This document shows, piece after piece, positions 63,291 through 64,000 of a stretch of 64,000 nt of DNA. Source of the stretch: Bradyrhizobium monzae (lineage in GTDB: Bacteria > Pseudomonadota > Alphaproteobacteria > Rhizobiales > Xanthobacteraceae). How positions within the stretch are numbered: the first letter of the stretch is position 1; each line of letters opens with the position of its first letter. The position numbers and the translations under genes are program-made. Under the pieces are notes generated by a model. The model was given only the letters and a program-made list of their open reading frames with translations, was not told where the DNA came from and searched no databases. Location: NCBI RefSeq assembly GCF_021458635.1, contig NZ_JAIRDQ010000001.1:1364001-1428000 (forward strand), read 5' to 3'.

Positions 63291-63414
63291 CGTCATGCCC
63301 GGGCATAGCCGTCCGAAGGACGGCGTCGCTTCCGCTCGCCTATGCCCGGGCATCCACGCCCTTCTCCCCTGCCGCCAAGACGTGGATGGCCGGGACAAGC
63401 CCGGCCATGACGGG
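63291..63414. repeat. Nested inverted repeat CGTCATGCCCGGGCAT type, inside korA-korB gap
   Basis: Left CCGTCATG and right CATGACGG enclose two hairpins: TGCCCGGGCATAGCC ... GCCTATGCCCGGGCA around CCGTCC / GGACGG, and GGATGGCCGGG-ACAAG-CCCGGCCAT (63386-63408). CATCCACG (63351) also pairs with CGTGGATG (63381). This is a third palindrome family, about 124 bp, and lies between the korA stop and korB start. Confidence 0.85.
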
Positions 63415-63435
63415 CTTGGGATCGCAGGTGCTCTC

Positions 63436-64000
63436 ATGACCTACATCGCAAAGCCGAAATTCCATCATCCCGGCCTGAAGAAGAACGAGCTCGGCTACAC
63501 CCATCGCGACTACGAAGGAAAAATCTCGACGCTGTGCGCCGGCTGCGGCCATGACTCGATCACGGCCTCGATCATCGAGGCCTGCTACGAGCTCTCGATC
63601 GAGCCGCACCGCGTGGCGAAGATTTCCGGCATCGGCTGCTCGTCGAAGACGCCGGACTATTTCCTCGGCAATTCGCACGGCTTCAATTCCGTGCACGGCC
63701 GCATGCCGAGCGTGCTGACAGGCGCCAATCTCGCCAACCGCGATCTGATCTATCTCGGCGTCTCCGGTGACGGCGATTCCGCCTCGATCGGCTTCGGCCA
63801 GTTCGCGCATTCGATCCGGCGCGGCGTCAACATGACCTATATCGTCGAGAACAACGGCGTCTACGGCCTGACCAAGGGCCAGTTCTCGGCCACCGCCGAC
63901 CGCGGCTCGAAGAGCAAGAAGGGCGTCACTAACACCGACAATGCCATCGACCTCGTCGCAATCGCGCTGCAGCTGGGTGCCACCTTCGTGGCGCGCTCGT
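63436..64000 (+). CDS. korB: 2-oxoacid:ferredoxin oxidoreductase subunit beta (partial, right edge)
   Basis: The first 188 codons of the beta subunit, MTYIAKPKFHHPGLKKNELG, cut by the window end. It has the CXXC cluster ligand pair STLCAGCGHDSITASIIEA and GIGCSSKTPDYF, and the thiamine pyrophosphate site VSGDGDSASIGFGQFAHSIR followed by IVENNGVYGLTKGQFSAT. It forms the catalytic pair with KorA, and its 4Fe-4S cluster takes electrons from the oxo acid. The remaining C-terminal part lies beyond 64000. Confidence 0.93.
   Translation, partial: MTYIAKPKFHHPGLKKNELGYTHRDYEGKISTLCAGCGHDSITASIIEACYELSIEPHRVAKISGIGCSSKTPDYFLGNSHGFNSVHGRMPSVLTGANLANRDLIYLGVSGDGDSASIGFGQFAHSIRRGVNMTYIVENNGVYGLTKGQFSATADRGSKSKKGVTNTDNAIDLVAIALQLGATFVARS

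Overview
The window looks like chromosomal DNA of a Bradyrhizobium (Alphaproteobacteria, Nitrobacteraceae). It is GC-rich, carries many copies of imperfect palindromes starting CGTCATTGCGAG, and encodes a D-tartrate dehydratase in which every catalytic residue number matches the characterised Bradyrhizobium enzyme. The genes are mostly housekeeping, transport and small-molecule metabolism. I see no rRNA, tRNA, CRISPR array, transposase, integrase or prophage.

Layout. 0-3 kb: a rhodanese protein cut by the left edge, a CoxE-like VWA protein, a GlsB-type membrane peptide and a MoxR ATPase. 3.1-3.9 kb: a gene-free stretch with strong nested inverted repeats, a candidate structured RNA. 3.9-15.6 kb: unlinked genes for a GMC oxidoreductase, acetyltransferase, SMP-30 protein, AraC regulator, GST-like protein, intracellular PHB depolymerase and a large SAM-cyclase-ATPase signalling protein. 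15.9-24.5 kb: a six-gene ABC-transporter/oxidoreductase operon with a divergent XRE-cupin regulator. 24.6-30.9 kb: hybrid histidine kinase, AraC regulator, cupin, flavin monooxygenase and a secreted protein of unknown function. 31-34 kb: a phosphoesterase and a di-heme peroxidase behind a sequence that reads as a PhoB box, next to a 5'-truncated beta-propeller gene. 35-44 kb: hydrolase, amino-acid binding protein, RND efflux pair and a monovalent cation/proton antiporter.

44-54 kb: MFS transporter with divergent AraC regulator, malonyl-CoA decarboxylase, DUF418 membrane protein, D-tartrate dehydratase, and an amidase / glutathione peroxidase / DUF3297 operon. This part holds eight CGTCATTGCGAG palindromes; two closely flank a frameshifted GIY-YIG nuclease gene. 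54-59.4 kb: the PQQ operon pqqABCDE, with a proline-iminopeptidase-like gene overlapping pqqE and a further small gene. 59.6-64 kb: a GltD-like flavoprotein with ferredoxin clusters followed by korA and korB (cut by the right edge), probably a 2-oxoacid:acceptor oxidoreductase that exchanges electrons with NAD(P)H.

The observations most worth following are the structured 3.2-3.7 kb element, the palindrome-flanked GIY-YIG remnant, the Pho-box-controlled phosphoesterase/peroxidase pair, the peptidase locked into the pqq operon, and the flavoprotein-KorAB complex.
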